Part shown: piece after piece, positions 22,205 through 35,400 of the stretch
How positions within the stretch are numbered: the stretch's first letter is position 1
How the letters are laid out: every line of letters begins with the position of its first letter
NCBI GenBank assembly: GCA_028023455.1
Contig: JAQFVV010000014.1
Location: forward strand, 623,336-687,335
DNA length: 64,000 nucleotides
Direction: 5' to 3'
Origin: Epiperipatus broadwayi
Lineage: Eukaryota > Onychophora > Udeonychophora > Euonychophora > Peripatidae
Translations under genes and position numbers: made by a program
Notes under the pieces: generated by a model
Told to the model about the DNA's origin: nothing
Database searches by the model: none
What the model saw: only the letters and a program-made list of their open reading frames with translations

Positions 22205-25200
22205 GTTTTAATTTTATTTTGGTTATCCCCCTGCATTTGTGATAATTTAATTAATAATCCAACTCCAAATTATATTATTTAGTATAAAAAAATACATAAT
22301 TTTCAGTGAATATGAAAAAGAAAAAGTTGGCAAAAAAAAAAAACAAAAAACATTATGGACAAATTTTTTAAAACTGAAATTTGATCATGCGAAGTATACA
22401 TTGTAGATAGATCTGACTGCTTGTTTTATTAGGAAAGTATATAGTTTATAATTTTTTTCCAGAGATGAAATGTTGTGTTAAAATATACTGTTATGAGAAA
22501 TTTAAAAAAAATTGATAGTGTGTATAAATAAAAGAGTAAGTCATCTTTCACTTAGACAAGTCCATTTTTTGAAAAGGAAACATTTTGACTGGTTGATTTT
22601 ACTAATTCATATGTAAAAAAAAAAAAAGTGTGTATGTGTGTGTGGGTGGGGGGGGTGATTTTTCAAATTTATGACTTATTTTTTAATTTTTTATTAGTAG
22701 TCTTTTATGGGAGTATTATTCATTTGACCTTAATTGTTTCAACACACACATTGATATACTTATGTAAAGTTTTCATATAGTAAGTATATATTGTCTACAA
22801 ATTAATGGTTTGCTCATAATTATAGAAAAAAGTACTATCGGCTTCGGCAACAAAGATAAACAGCATAATCAATTATATGTGTTAATTAACGCGTGTGTAT
22901 TTATTGTCTATCTTTTTTTTTCTTTCTGGCATTAGAATGACCATGTTCATGTATTAATAGCTACTAATTATAACAATTTATTGCAGAATAAAAATATTTA
23001 AATTTTTATTTTATGTTTTTTTAAATATTCTTTTTTTGTGACATAGTTGTTATAACTATATCAACATATACCTGATGCATTTTAAAAGAATGATATAATT
23101 ATTGATTTTAAAACAAAAAGAAATTAGAAGATATTTTTTAAAAAAAAAAATAGTTTAGAGAAATATATAGGGAGCTAAAATTTAAAGACGCAGATTGAAA
23201 AATATTGAATTTTTTTTTTTGATGAAATAAATAATGAATTGAACATTATTATTGAATTTTTTTATAAATTGGAAAAAAAAAATCATTATTGCACTTTTAT
23301 TCTCTTTCTCTCATTCTTTCAAACACACATTTTATATTACAATATATTTGTTATGATTTGAAAGTATCCAAAAAAATTAATAACAGGTCCTAATTAGTTT
23401 TCATGTTTTTAATGCTTGAATGAACTCATATAAATTGACAAAACATAAAGTGGCAGTTAGGTTACTCAGCTACTTCAGTAACCAGGTAAGAATAAAGTTC
23501 TTATTAAATTCTTCAGATTTTTTTATGTTTATTATTATTATTAATAAAAAAAAAAGGTATGTACTGTTGATTTTAAACTAATAAGTTTTTATATGTATAA
23601 TGCTTCTTGCTAGGATCCTAGTGAGTACATTTGCCAATGATTTGATCTCCAATAGGTAAAGGAGCAAGTAAAGAAAAAAAACATTTTTTTTTCTTTTAAT
23701 GAATGTATTTTTCTTTTAATGGAAACATATGGGGTTTTCCATCTGGAAATTTTTCAATAGGTTTTCTTCAAAATCTGGCCAGAGAACTGATCAGAAAGAT
23801 ATCAGACTTGTTAAAATGTAAATGGAGCCTTCTGAATCACTATAAAATATTACATATAAACTATTGAAATTTCTGTATTGGTGAGAAATTCTAATGATTT
23901 TTTAAACGAATATTTATTGTAAGCAGAAAACCATAATATATATATGTTAGGTAAGTAATGGTTGCATTTAAACATATTGAATAGATCCATTTATTATGCG
24001 GCCAGGATTTAATATTTTATGAATAAATAATTTTAAAATTTAAATTTATTAAAATGTTACTTTGCTGTGATATAAAATATCCTTGTTTTTTTTTTTTTTA
24101 GCTTATATTAGAGTTTTATTTTTGTCTACTAATAAATACATATACTCTCAATTATGCACATATAGGTGCGCGTTAGTTTCTACACACTTATATCAATAAA
24201 CACACATACAATCGGCGTATTTATATCTGGAAATATTTTTTGTTTATAAATACTTTAAAAATCGGAATCATTAAAACTTTAAATAATTGCTGAAATAGAG
24301 TTAAGTTTTTTAATAATAATAATAAAAAAACCAAAAATCGGGAAATTGATAGTATGTAGTCATGTAGTTTATATTAGTTTTTGTATGTATGTTAGTATTT
24401 TTAATTTAGAATAATATAATATAAATATAAAGTTTTTGTAGTAGATACAGACTTCAGAATAAATAATTTATGTAGCAATCGTTTGAAAAATCAAAATATG
24501 GATTATGATTCAAACCCAGTTGTATATTTATATAATTATCGGAAACCTTTAATTTTAGATATTTTTAAATTTATATATACATATATGTGTTGATATTGAG
24601 CATGTTTATAAACGAGTGTAAATGCATATTTTGTATTGAAATATTAAATAATAAATTCTAAAATATAGCTAATACTTTGATGTTTTGCAGAAATTTAATT
24701 GTTTGCTAGTAGTAGAGATATATCAATTTGTGTCTTGAACGGTTTGAATCATTTGTGAAAGTGATGATTCATACATAACTAAAGATCTTTGATAGAATCC
24801 TCTGCTGAGGAGAGTGAATAAAACTGTATTATCTGAATTGAACACTTGTATGCAGCCAGCCAATTTGGTGCCTTGTTGTTCAAATATGATGTCTTTTTTT
24901 AGTGACTGATCTACAATAAATAAATGAAATGAAATATGTGATATTAATATGAAATATTGAATTTATTATCATATAGCGAATGCCCACTCACACACATATA
25001 TATTAGATATTTTGAAAACTTCTTGAAACTTTATTTATAGATTGAAAAATGTATGATAGAGTAAGAAGTATCTAAAAATGGTATTTCACTTGAAAAAGGA
25101 AAGATGAAATTGAGTTTATTCATGTGTTTATGTTTAATTAAAAAACGCATATTAATCTTTAATTTAGGATTAAAATTTATATCTGGATTAGGGATAATTT

Positions 25201-26144
25201 CTAATCAATGATTAGTAATAATTATTTATGTATTTATCTGAAGTGGTTAATGTCAAAGATGTTGTGAGAAGTTTAACACTTGTAAATCAAAGCATAATAT
25301 ATATAAATAGTTGTTATATTAATGCTGCATCATGGGGAGGGACTTGTGAATAATATTTACATAATTAATATCTGCTGTAATGACTTTACACATGTCAGTA
25401 ATAAAGTAAACAGATGTTCATTTACCCGAATTTTCTGTACATATCTATATTTTTAAATTGTCCTGGAGATAAAATTAGCAGTTATGAAAAACATCAATAG
25501 ATCTCACTACAGCATGGGAATATGCAAATAAAAAAAAAAATTTGATGTTTTACTTTTTAAGAATATGCAATAAAATTTCTAATGCAACTCTGAGCTTGTG
25601 ATCAGATAATAGTATACTATGACCATAGGATAATATTTGATTATTATCAGTAGCATTGTTTTTTGTTCATTATATCAAAATTTATTCTGGCTGTTAAAAA
25701 TTCTGAACAATGACAATGATTTTAACGGGATTTTCAATTCATTATGATAGATCAGATTCTTTGGATTTTTTTTGCTTAAATTGTCATACAGAAATAGAAA
25801 GCAGTTGTAAATTACTATCATTTATGATTATATATTAAAATTTTGTTAAAATATTTTTTTTTTTTTTTCAGATAGAGATATTAAGATACTTAAATATATT
25901 AAAATTAATAATAAATCGGCATTTTTTTTTAGTTAATCATTAGAATACAGTATTATTGTACACATTTTTAAGCTTATATATATATATATATTTAGTAAGC
26001 ATTTTTTAAACAGTAAAGTATTGTTATCTTTGGAGAGAATTTTATCCTATGATCAAATCGAAACATCAAACACTTATATACACAGTACACCCTTACATAC
26101 AAAGTTTAAGTAAATGTGAAAAAAAAAAAATCAAAATGTTACTC
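22205..26144. other. AT-rich DNA, no feature recognised
   Basis: I found no exon, transposon protein or tRNA-like sequence with confidence. A B-box-like GATTCAAACCC occurs at 24510-24520 without a clear A box. A phrase around 25170-25220 (TATATCTGGATTAGG) is shared with 44775-44800. Confidence 0.45.
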
Positions 26145-26533
26145 AAGATGACAGTCATGTTATTATAAGTTAGCTATAGCTATTGTTTATTTACTTTTTT
26201 TTTTTTTTGATATATTGAAAATTATAGTATTAATTTTAAGGTTTTGTTTTATATTTACAAGTCATATATATATATTTACTTTCTGAATTTTTAAGTTGTT
26301 ATTAATACTTAATATTAATACTTGTTAGTTTTATTGATTATTATTACAATTAATGACATTTTACTTAGTTTCTATATAAAAATATCAAATAAAATAATAT
26401 GTAATAAAACAAGCATTGGAATTAATTCTTATAATTTTCTGTTAATTAAGATGACAGTCATGTCATAAGCTAACTGTCATTTATTTATTGGTATATTGAA
26501 AATTGTAAAGTTAATTCTAATGTTTTATTTTAT
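26145..26533. repeat. Diverged direct repeat pair flanking the Penelope-like locus
   Basis: 26145-26254 and 26448-26533 share AAGATGACAGTCATGT, AAG.TA.CT, TTATTTA, ATATTGAAAATT and GTTTTATTTTATAT in order. The second copy abuts the left inverted repeat of the Penelope-like element. It could be a remnant of an older insertion into which the element landed. Confidence 0.65.
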
Positions 26534-26534
26534 A

Positions 26535-26887
26535 TATACAATAGTCAAATATGTTTAAAAATACATATATAGATATATACAAGCAACAAAGATTACAAAT
26601 TATAAAATTATCATAGAAAAGCCTTTTTCGGCAAATTATGTTTTTTGCCCTTTTCAATATGTCTCCACGATTTAAAGCACACACAGCGACATCTATATCA
26701 ATACATGAGAGAAGATAGATAAACAAATGGATATCTGACATGATGTATTATGTGATTTTTTTTCTTTCTCAATCCTACTACAAAATTACTCTGTTATATA
26801 TATATATATTGAATTGATATATATCCACATATATTAATTAATTAACTATCCATTCTTTATCCATTAACCACTTATTATTCAACTTAA
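26535..26887 (-). repeat. Left inverted terminal repeat of the Penelope-like element
   Basis: It is an inverted copy of 27363-27703 at roughly 90% identity by eye, including a shared 60-codon open stretch (MSDIHLFI.LLSCIDIDV) now pointing outward on the minus strand. The open stretch is probably conserved by common descent and not by selection, since it has no known family. Penelope-like elements are known to carry terminal repeats in direct or inverted orientation. Confidence 0.8.
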
Positions 26888-26954
26888 CGTATGTTTTAAT
26901 AGCACGGATAATAATAAATGTAGGACTAATAAACAAAAGAAGTGGATAAAAATT

Positions 26955-27412
26955 TCATATTTGCCTAGTGTATATAATATATTAAATAAAAAAAGTAAAA
27001 ACTATATAGATAAAAACATTAATGTGGTATGGGCTAATAGCAAAAATTTAGATAAATTGATAACTAATTGTAGGATGAAAGATGATATAAAATATAAGAG
27101 AGGAATGGTTTATAAAATTAGATGCAATTTGTAATATGGTTTACTATTGGGAGAAAGAGCTAAAGAACACAATGATGCTATTGCTAGGAAAGATGATAGA
27201 TCTGTGTTATATGTTCATTATTTGCAGTACGACATAAAATAAATTGTATTGATAATATAAGTGTTCTTGATTATATTAAAAATGTTAATAGACATAAAAT
27301 ATATGAAACAAACTATATCATGTATAATAAAAACAACTGTATGAATATATACAAAACATCCATTAAGTTGAATAATAAGTGGTTAATGGATAAAGAATGG
27401 ATAGTTAATTAA
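26955..27412 (+). pseudogene. Penelope-like element, C-terminal linker and GIY-YIG endonuclease remnant
   Basis: Reading TCA TAT TTG CCT from 26955 gives SYLPSVYNILNKK. About 45 codons later comes the GIY-YIG opening KYKRGMVYKIRC, then LLLGERAKEHNDAIARKDDR, SVLYVHYLQYD, and after one frameshift VLDYIKNVNRHKIYETNYI, ending at TAA 27410-27412. This order (LPYV... GVVYKI.C..C...Y.GET.R...R..EH....R.D..S.L..H) is the C-terminal end of Penelope retroelement proteins, whose endonuclease nicks DNA for target-primed reverse transcription. An in-frame stop and a small deletion interrupt the YIGET region, and the reverse transcriptase is absent upstream, so this is a 5'-truncated dead copy. It sits in the loop between two ~350 bp inverted repeats. 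Confidence 0.78.
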
Positions 27413-27703
27413 TTAATATATGTGGATATATATCAATTCAATATATATAACAGAGTAATTTTGTAGTAGGATTGAGGAAGGAAAAAAAAATCACATAATA
27501 GATCGTGTCAGATATTCATTTGTTTATCTGTCTTCTCTCATGTATTGATATAGATGTCACTGTATATGCTCTAAATCGTGGAGACATATTGAAAAGGGCA
27601 AAAAACATAATTTGTCGAAAAAGGCTTTTCTTTGATAATTTTATAATTTGTAATCTTTGTTGCTTGTATATATGTATTTTTAAACGTATTTGACTATTGT
27701 ATA
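27363..27703 (+). repeat. Right inverted terminal repeat of the Penelope-like element
   Basis: It overlaps the last 16 codons and the 3' untranslated part of the Penelope-like ORF, so the inverted left copy also contains the end of the reading frame. The pair spans 26535-27703 and would fold into a hairpin with a ~475 base loop. Confidence 0.8.
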
Positions 27704-27852
27704 CTTGAAGTGCAACATAAAAAAAGAATTGTTTTTAATTCTGATTCTTTTTCTGTATAGTATTATATATATATGTTACATAGAAATAATATATAAATAT
27801 ACATAGACATATGTGTATTTATTCATTGTTTTAAATTGGTTTTGGACTTAAA

Positions 27853-27991
27853 TTATTCGATGTAAGCATTCAAATGACAATCACTTTCTATTCACACACA
27901 AATGTACCTACAATATATTTAAGTTATTCAATATAATCATTCAAATGACAGTTACTTTTTATTCACACACAAATGTACCTACAATATATTT
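27853..27991. repeat. 71 bp tandem duplication
   Basis: 27853-27923 and 27924-27991 share ATTCAAATGACA and a 34 bp stretch starting at TTCACACACAAATGTACC, with about 10% difference elsewhere. Confidence 0.85.
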
Positions 27992-28223
27992 TAGATTTCT
28001 TTTATATTTCTCATATGAATTATTAATAAAACTTATGTATCTATTTTGTTAATAGTATTATTTGATTTTTTTTTTTAAGTACTTAAAAAATAAAATGATT
28101 TTGTAAATAAAAATAATTTATGAGCTTTTTATTTTTAAAACATAAATCTGTATGTATGTGTATAGCTTTTGATATTTTTTGTCATTATCATCATAGGTGC
28201 CACTTCTATACAATCTTAATATT

Positions 28224-28228
<5 letters not shown>

Positions 28229-28273
<45 letters not shown>
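28229..28273. repeat. (ATA)n microsatellite
   Basis: About 15 uninterrupted trinucleotide units. Confidence 0.95.
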
Positions 28274-28278
<5 letters not shown>

Positions 28279-28815
28279 AATATCACATACTGTTTTTTTT
28301 TTTTTACTTAAATTTTTGGTATTACCAGAATTGCTTTTCAGCAGAAAAATAATACATTCTTGGAAAATTATGTTCTATTTTAATTTAGAAAGTTTTTGGA
28401 TTTTTCATTACAGTTTGTTGTCAATGTAATAATATATTATAGAGTATTATCATATTATATTATAGAGTATTATCATTGTAGTAGTTTAAATTTTCGATCT
28501 AAAACCATTGATAGTAATAAAAATAATCATATGATCCTACAGTATAAACTTTAAGGAGGTCTTTTAAAATGCATGAATTTAATGGATATGATAATTAACT
28601 TTTTTTAATAGTCTGATGATTTTTCTACTAAATTAAAGTTGACATTGATAACATAGAATTAGTGTAAGTAAAATAAGCATTTACTATCAACAATTAGTAA
28701 TATTTGTTTAACTTTTATAAATAGTTCTGAACAAAATGAATGAAATTGGAAAAATGCTAAATGTGGTTTAATGCAGTGATAAACTGGCATATTATTTAAC
28801 TGAAAACCTACAAAT

Positions 28816-28873
28816 CATGGCTTTGCTCTGTCATTTTCTGTGCTCATGGCTTTGCTCTGTCATTTTCTGTGCT
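28816..28873. repeat. 29 bp exact tandem duplication
   Basis: Two perfect copies of a unit beginning CATGGCTTTGCTCTG. Confidence 0.92.
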
Positions 28874-30481
28874 CCAACTTTGTAAGAACTCATTAGCAAA
28901 TAACGATTTGATTATTATTATTACTACAAATATTTTATAGTATTTGCATTATAAAAATAGGTAATATGCTCACTTAGAAATGAAATATTGGGAAACAAGT
29001 TCAGGTGTTATAAAGAAAACTTAAAAAGATAATACTAAAATAGTATAAAAGATAATTAACAATTATTTAATTTTGAATTTTTATAATGGGGAAGTGAAAA
29101 AGATAATATTTACTCCATATGAAAAAATTATAAATATAAATGTAGTTTTTTTTTAAATATTAAATTGTAATAAACTCTTTTGAAATAATAACTTTATGGT
29201 TAATATGCTTAAACTTAGTTTACTTTTTTTCAATTACAGAAATATTAATTTAAAAATCAAATTTAAATTTAATTAAGAAGTTTGTCCTAGTAGAATTAAT
29301 GGATCTCCTTTTTCCTTTTGTATACTATAATTGTAAAACTAGGAATTAGTTGCTGTTATAAAACTTCTTTGAACCTAACTTTATATCAGCGTTAGAATTT
29401 TTGATCCCTAGCCTTTTTAAAAATCAAACACACATTTATATATTTATGATTGCATTAATAGAAATAGTTATAATGGGATATTGTATCACACAATGCTAAA
29501 GATAGTTTCCTATATATTTATATAGAAGTAAGATGTGAAAATACGTTTACATTAAAAAATATAAGTAGTTAAAATATGTAAATGCAATAACTAACTAATA
29601 TTAATACAGAACAACAAAAACATCAATGTGTTGAACAAAGTAATAATAGTATAATTACTCTTTTTTACCGCATTGTCGTATGTTTATTTTATTATATATA
29701 AATGGTGCGTGTGTGAGGTTATAGTTATTTCTAGATTTACATTGTCAAAACGAGTAATTTATGAATATAAATAACAAATATACGATTATTTAGAGAAATA
29801 TTTATCTCAGTAAGTAGTTTAATAATTTGTTTGAATAAATGATAAAACAAAAAAAATCGATACTTATATATAAACACTGGAAGGTTTGGTAACATATCCC
29901 ATGAGATAATTAGAAAAATGGTAAGAACAATTAATACAAAAATATTAGTATAGAAATATTTAAATATTTTTATAGCATTTATTTTTGAATGTTTATGTTG
30001 GCAAAAGTCAGGCGAGATTTCTTTTGATTTTTAATTATGTAATAAATTTTCGGCTTGAAAGCATGTTGATGTAACTAGGAAGTATAGAATACTGTACTCT
30101 TGAACACTTGATTTTCATTAGTAATAATTTTTCATTGCTTATCCTTCCCTTAAATAAGTTTTTCGAGCATCTCTTTTTAAGTTGCTAGATCGTAAATCCT
30201 ATACCGTTGAATGCTCAGGTTAATAAGATGTGTCCTTTATACAACTATCTCTTTATAGCTTTTAAATAAAAATGTAATATGTATATATTACATATGTTAT
30301 TAAAATGTTATTTAATCATTTTAACTTGATGCCCAAACTTTGTCAAAAAGTATATATACAAGTTACCAATAAATTAAAATAAACGATTAATTTATTGTCA
30401 TAATTTAGTTACAATTATTATTCAAAGTTATATTGCTATAGTTCTATAAGTTTTTGAAAGACACATCTTCAACAGTTAAGT

Positions 30482-30645
30482 GTAAATTTTTCTAACATTT
30501 AATATGAATGTTTTAATTAAACTTTACTCTTCCTTTACCTGACATATATATTGTGAATATTTAAGAGTAAATTTTTCTAACATTTAATATGAATGTTTTG
30601 ATTAAACTTTACTCTTCCTTTACCTGACATATGTATTGTGAATAT
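30482..30645. repeat. 85 bp tandem duplication
   Basis: 30482-30566 and 30567-30645 differ at only a few bases (TTTTAATTAAAC against TTTTGATTAAAC, ATATATAT against ATATGTAT). Confidence 0.92.
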
Positions 30646-31879
30646 CTATTTCAATTTGATTTTTGACTATCATTATGATTTGTAAAATGTTAAATGTATT
30701 CATTTTTTTATGCAATAATAAAAGATAATTTACATGATTTTTTATGTTAATTATTATTTTATATGCTTATTTCGGTATATGATTTTTATATTTCTTAATT
30801 TATGACAAATAGTGTAGTATTGAACTCGTGCATTTTTTAATTTTTACTAAAGATTTTTTTCTATTCAAAATCCATTGTAAATAACACGTTTTATTTTATT
30901 AAAATAATATATATATTTTAAATATATGCACAAGTGATTGATTTTATTACAGATTATTCTCGACTTGGCTCATATTTATTTAAATATAGAATAAAAACAA
31001 AAATAAACTGTATATAATTTTTCCCTGGGTATTATATGTATAATTTTTTTAAATATCCAACAAAATTTCTTCTAATTCTTTCAAATCATGTAGACAATCA
31101 CTTGGACTCACTCTAACTCTAAAGAATAAAATTATTATACAGTTGTAATATTTATAAACGGTTTAGAAGTGTCTAAAGAATTTGCATATTATAAGTAATG
31201 CTTGAATAAAAAAGATTGGACTCAGCATCAATAAGAGCATGACATCTCTCTCACTAGTAGTGAAGTAGCTTTGTATTACAATCATATTGACCCCTAAGTG
31301 GTCAAAGCAGTTTAGTATAAAATAATTTTAGCTAGATAGCCATTTGATAATTAGTAAGGAATGGCTAATATGATTGACTTTGAACTGGCTACCTAAAAAT
31401 AAAAATGAAAAATATGCTGATTTAGTATTGATATGTTTATATTATCTAAAATATAAAAATACTGATGTCATTTATAATAGATTTACAAAATAGATAACTG
31501 TTAAATTTTTACTCTACAAAATTTAAGTTAATAAAATATTTTAATACATAGTATATTATTGAGATAGGTTTTTTTTTCTTACATAATTCTAACTCACATA
31601 TTTTAATACAAGTATTACTGAAATAGGTTTTTTTGTTTCCTCCTAATTTTGATTTATAATTCTTCTTAAGTTTTCTAATCATAATCCAGATACTTTTATT
31701 TAAAAATGTTTTATTCCTATTGCTTTTTGAAACGCTTCCTAAAATATGGTTACTTCTTGATTATTTGTATTAAACTAATTTTTATGGTCAAATAAAATGT
31801 AGCGAAACGTTGAACATATAGAATTTTTCTGTATTTACTAATATATTGAACGTATGAAATCCTACAGACTTTTAATTAA

Positions 31880-32440
31880 TAATTCAATTCAATTTATTTA
31901 TTTAAGTGCTAAACAATAACATATAACTAATTATAGTTTGCACATTAAAAAAATTAAAGCGGATAAACATAACACATATAATAAAAGGAAGTAACAAACA
32001 AAAAGTAAAACAAATACATATGTAAATGCATCAAATTAATTTAAATTAATCAACAATGATATTCAATTTAATAATATTACAAAATTGCTTATAATCTAAT
32101 TTTAAATGACAAGTATTACTACAAATCCGATTGTATAAAGGAAGTAGCTTGAATAAAGAAGAAAATTTAAGAACATTGGAATGACAAGCTTGAATATAAC
32201 AGACAAAAGTAGACAGAGTATCATGCTCATAAGACCTAATTATAATTGAAATAATATTAGAGAAAATAATTTGTTGATTAATGACTTTATAAAGGTATTT
32301 AATATCTCTTTATTTTTGTATAGAAGAAAGACGAACAACTTTATTTTCCAGGAAAACATATTTGGAGAAGTTATCAGACAGTTATTGGTAAAAAGTTCAA
32401 CCATACCAAGGGGGTTGTTTACCATTATCAAGTGCTCTCC
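31880..32440 (-). mobile_element. Probable 3' end of a minus-strand LINE
   Basis: Read on the minus strand, about 32240-32060 is an open frame (RSYEHDTLSTFVCYIQACHS, then LFKLLPLYNRICSN). Its LLPLYNRI resembles the L.P..I.R pattern near the C-terminus of several LINE ORF2 proteins. It is followed by a non-coding tail ending in AATAAATAAATTGAATTGAA at 31880-31912. A 3' end made of short pentanucleotide repeats (TTGAA) is typical of CR1/L2-like or related LINEs. The family is not certain and only the tail seems to be present. Confidence 0.4.
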
Positions 32441-32469
32441 CCAATCATTTAAGCTATTACAGATATAAA

Positions 32470-35400
32470 CTGCTCTCTACCGATTTCCCAAGGTACTACT
32501 ATATGAAGCTTTGAGTCAGTCTGTGAGATGCAGTTCTTTGGCTTTCCAACCATCCCAGCTCAAGATATATGGCAATAGAATTCCAAGATGCCAGGTAAAG
32601 AGACTGCTTCCAAACAAAGAACTCTAAAAAAATTTGCATTAGGTACCTTCTATGAAAATTGCCTTTGCTATATGACCAGATTACTTAAAACATATATTTT
32701 GGTTACACTAGCCAATATTTTCTAAAGATAATGCCACCCTTCAGAAAAGTCATCTTATTGCTGCCTATATTTATCAAAGAGACTCCAATTTTTGTATATA
32801 ACAATCATTTCAATTTCAAAATCCGACTCCATAAAAATATACAAGAGATCAGTCACATTGCCTATATATTAAAGACCTCAATGGTCAAATCAGCTATTAA
32901 ACATCTCTAAACCAAAACACAAACCTATCACACAATACGACAGACAAATGACCAATTCAACAGATTTAGCCAATAATACAGAAAAACAGCAATCAGCTGT
33001 GTGTGTCTAACAAAGCTCAAACACTAATAATTAATAAAACCTCTACCCAAATCATGGTTGCACTCCATGTCTGACATCAATAATAACACCCACCCAGAGG
33101 CAAAAGAAGCCTGGACAGTTCAGAAAAATCATGACCCTCAAAGAACTAAGGCACTTCAAGTTGAACAGGAGTCAGTGACTCCAGCGCATGTTCAAGTGAA
33201 TGATGCCACTTGGATATTGCTTGCATACCACTAAATTACATGCACGCATCAGAATATACATCACAAAAATGAATCAAACCAAATCAAAACATGCACCAAC
33301 ACCAAATGTGCATCATTGAAACAAGCCTCCACAAGCCATAGGCAATCATTACCAGACAGTAAAGCTCTCACACACTGAATGTCCTATATTGCATTCCCTA
33401 TACTATCATCATGAAATTAAAAATAGTGGCACTCAATACTCCAGGACTAAACTAGATCTCAAAAATCCAACAGCTGAAGAAATGGTTTCAGATCACAGCC
33501 ACATCCTCAGACTTCTGGAAAAAAAGCTCTACAGTGGCTCATAAATTGATCCATAAGTCCACCTCAATAGACAGGATTTCACTGCCAGCTCCTGTGACTC
33601 ATCAGTACCATTTGGAGGCATAGGTCGGTTATAGCTCTAGCCTGTCCATTTTTTTGTCATTCAAACTAATTTACATAGATTCAAATCTGCTAGTTGCCAC
33701 ATTCCACCATTATATCATAACCTTCAATATAATTTTTCCTTATGTGCCCCTGGTCCCACAATCATCACTCAAGCATCACTAATCATTAACTCATGTTAAC
33801 TCCCCATCCAGTCATCATACCGCTTATGAATGCCGAACACCCCCACATCAGTCACATTTTGCAGTAACTGTCATATCTCTCTCATAGTTCTGTGGTTTTA
33901 CTTCCCTATCATATTTCTTCACCTGATCAACTTAAGCCTCAATCCTCCTTCATTCTCTGACCATTCTGCCCAAACTCTCAATCTAACCTATCTGCAATTC
34001 TAATGTATGCAACTCACAAAAATAAAACAATACTACTCTCTCCCAATATTTATTATCAGAAATCTACATTGTTATTAAAGTTCCAGAACATGTCACTTGA
34101 TCCTGTACAAAGATATATTTCATTCACCATCCTATCATTCAATATTTACCATGTCAGACTCAATATGACCCCCACCCTTCAAACTTTTTTCTTTAGCTAA
34201 TGAGCTGCAAAGGGTATTGTCATTTGCAACCCCACATTTGACAACCACACATATCAAAAATCTCACAGAGGCATATGACTCATGCATGCAATAGACTCAA
34301 GGAATACCCATCAAAAAGAAAAAAATCTGCCTCACAACACACTTGGACTCACAGCTATATTTATTGGGCCCTGGGCTATTGCCTACTGCAAGAATACCTA
34401 TGGCGTCTCCATCTGTTCACCACCTTATATCTTTGTGACTTGGCAAACTACTTATCCCAGCATCTCTACAGCATAAAATGTTTATATCCAATTGCTCTGT
34501 CACCATTTAACAATAAAATCCAGCATCTACATCCAGCCTATCAAATCTATAACCAATTTGAGTGGGTCCTCTGAGCAAAAAAATTCTAGAAAAAGTCCTT
34601 AAAGTTAAGATAGCCACATCTATTCCTCTCGATATCATCCATGCAATTTTCAAAAAGGACTTATCCATAGCTCAGCCAGCACTCATGATTAAGACAATCT
34701 CCATTTCAAGAGCAAAAAAATATACACCTATCATCATTCAAATTGACATAGATATGAAGCATTTGATTCAGTCCCTGTTAGCACCCTAATTAGTATGTTT
34801 GCAGATGCCTCAACCCTGCACAATGATATACAATTTTTAAAAACCTACTACTGTGCCATGAGATATACATTACAACCAATATGCAGATCTTCTAAGTCTT
34901 TTAACTCTATGCAATCTATCCCTCAGGGATATCTCATCAGCTCTTTACTGTTTATGGCATATATTAACAAAACATTTTAGGCCTCAGAATTTCACACATT
35001 GCACAATATGTGCCATGCATAGCATACCTGGATGGTATCACCATCTTCCTCAACACTAGAAAGCAACTACCAATTGTACAGGCAATACTCAATGAATATG
35101 TAACTACCTCTAAATTCAGTTTCAATTCAAACAAAACTATTGCTTGGTTTCTCTACACTGATTAATCATACATGCAAACATACTATGGCAAATCTACTGT
35201 ATTTCTAGGCTTACCCTTTATGTGAGCCAATGGAATGAGACAAAAACACAGAATAAGCTAAGAAAATGATGGCAAATGGAATCACCACTTCTCTCTCAAA
35301 ATCCTATCTCTCCCTACAGTCAAAAGTCTCCCTCTTTAATCAACAGTCATCACCAAAATAATCTATTATTCACTAGTCATAAAGTTTGCCAAATCATTTA

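Larger units (their letters stand above)
27992..31879. other. AT-rich DNA with small tandem repeats only
   Basis: Apart from the (ATA)n tract at 28229 and the tandem duplications at 28816 and 30482 (listed separately), I see nothing recognisable. ORFs are short and low in complexity. Confidence 0.5.

Noticed and set aside
24495-24540. tRNA-like B box GATTCAAACCC
   Set aside because: No A box at the right distance and no match to either SINE family body.
22087-28273. CRISPR-like arrays at the trinucleotide repeats
   Set aside because: They are uninterrupted microsatellites without spacers, and the DNA is clearly eukaryotic.
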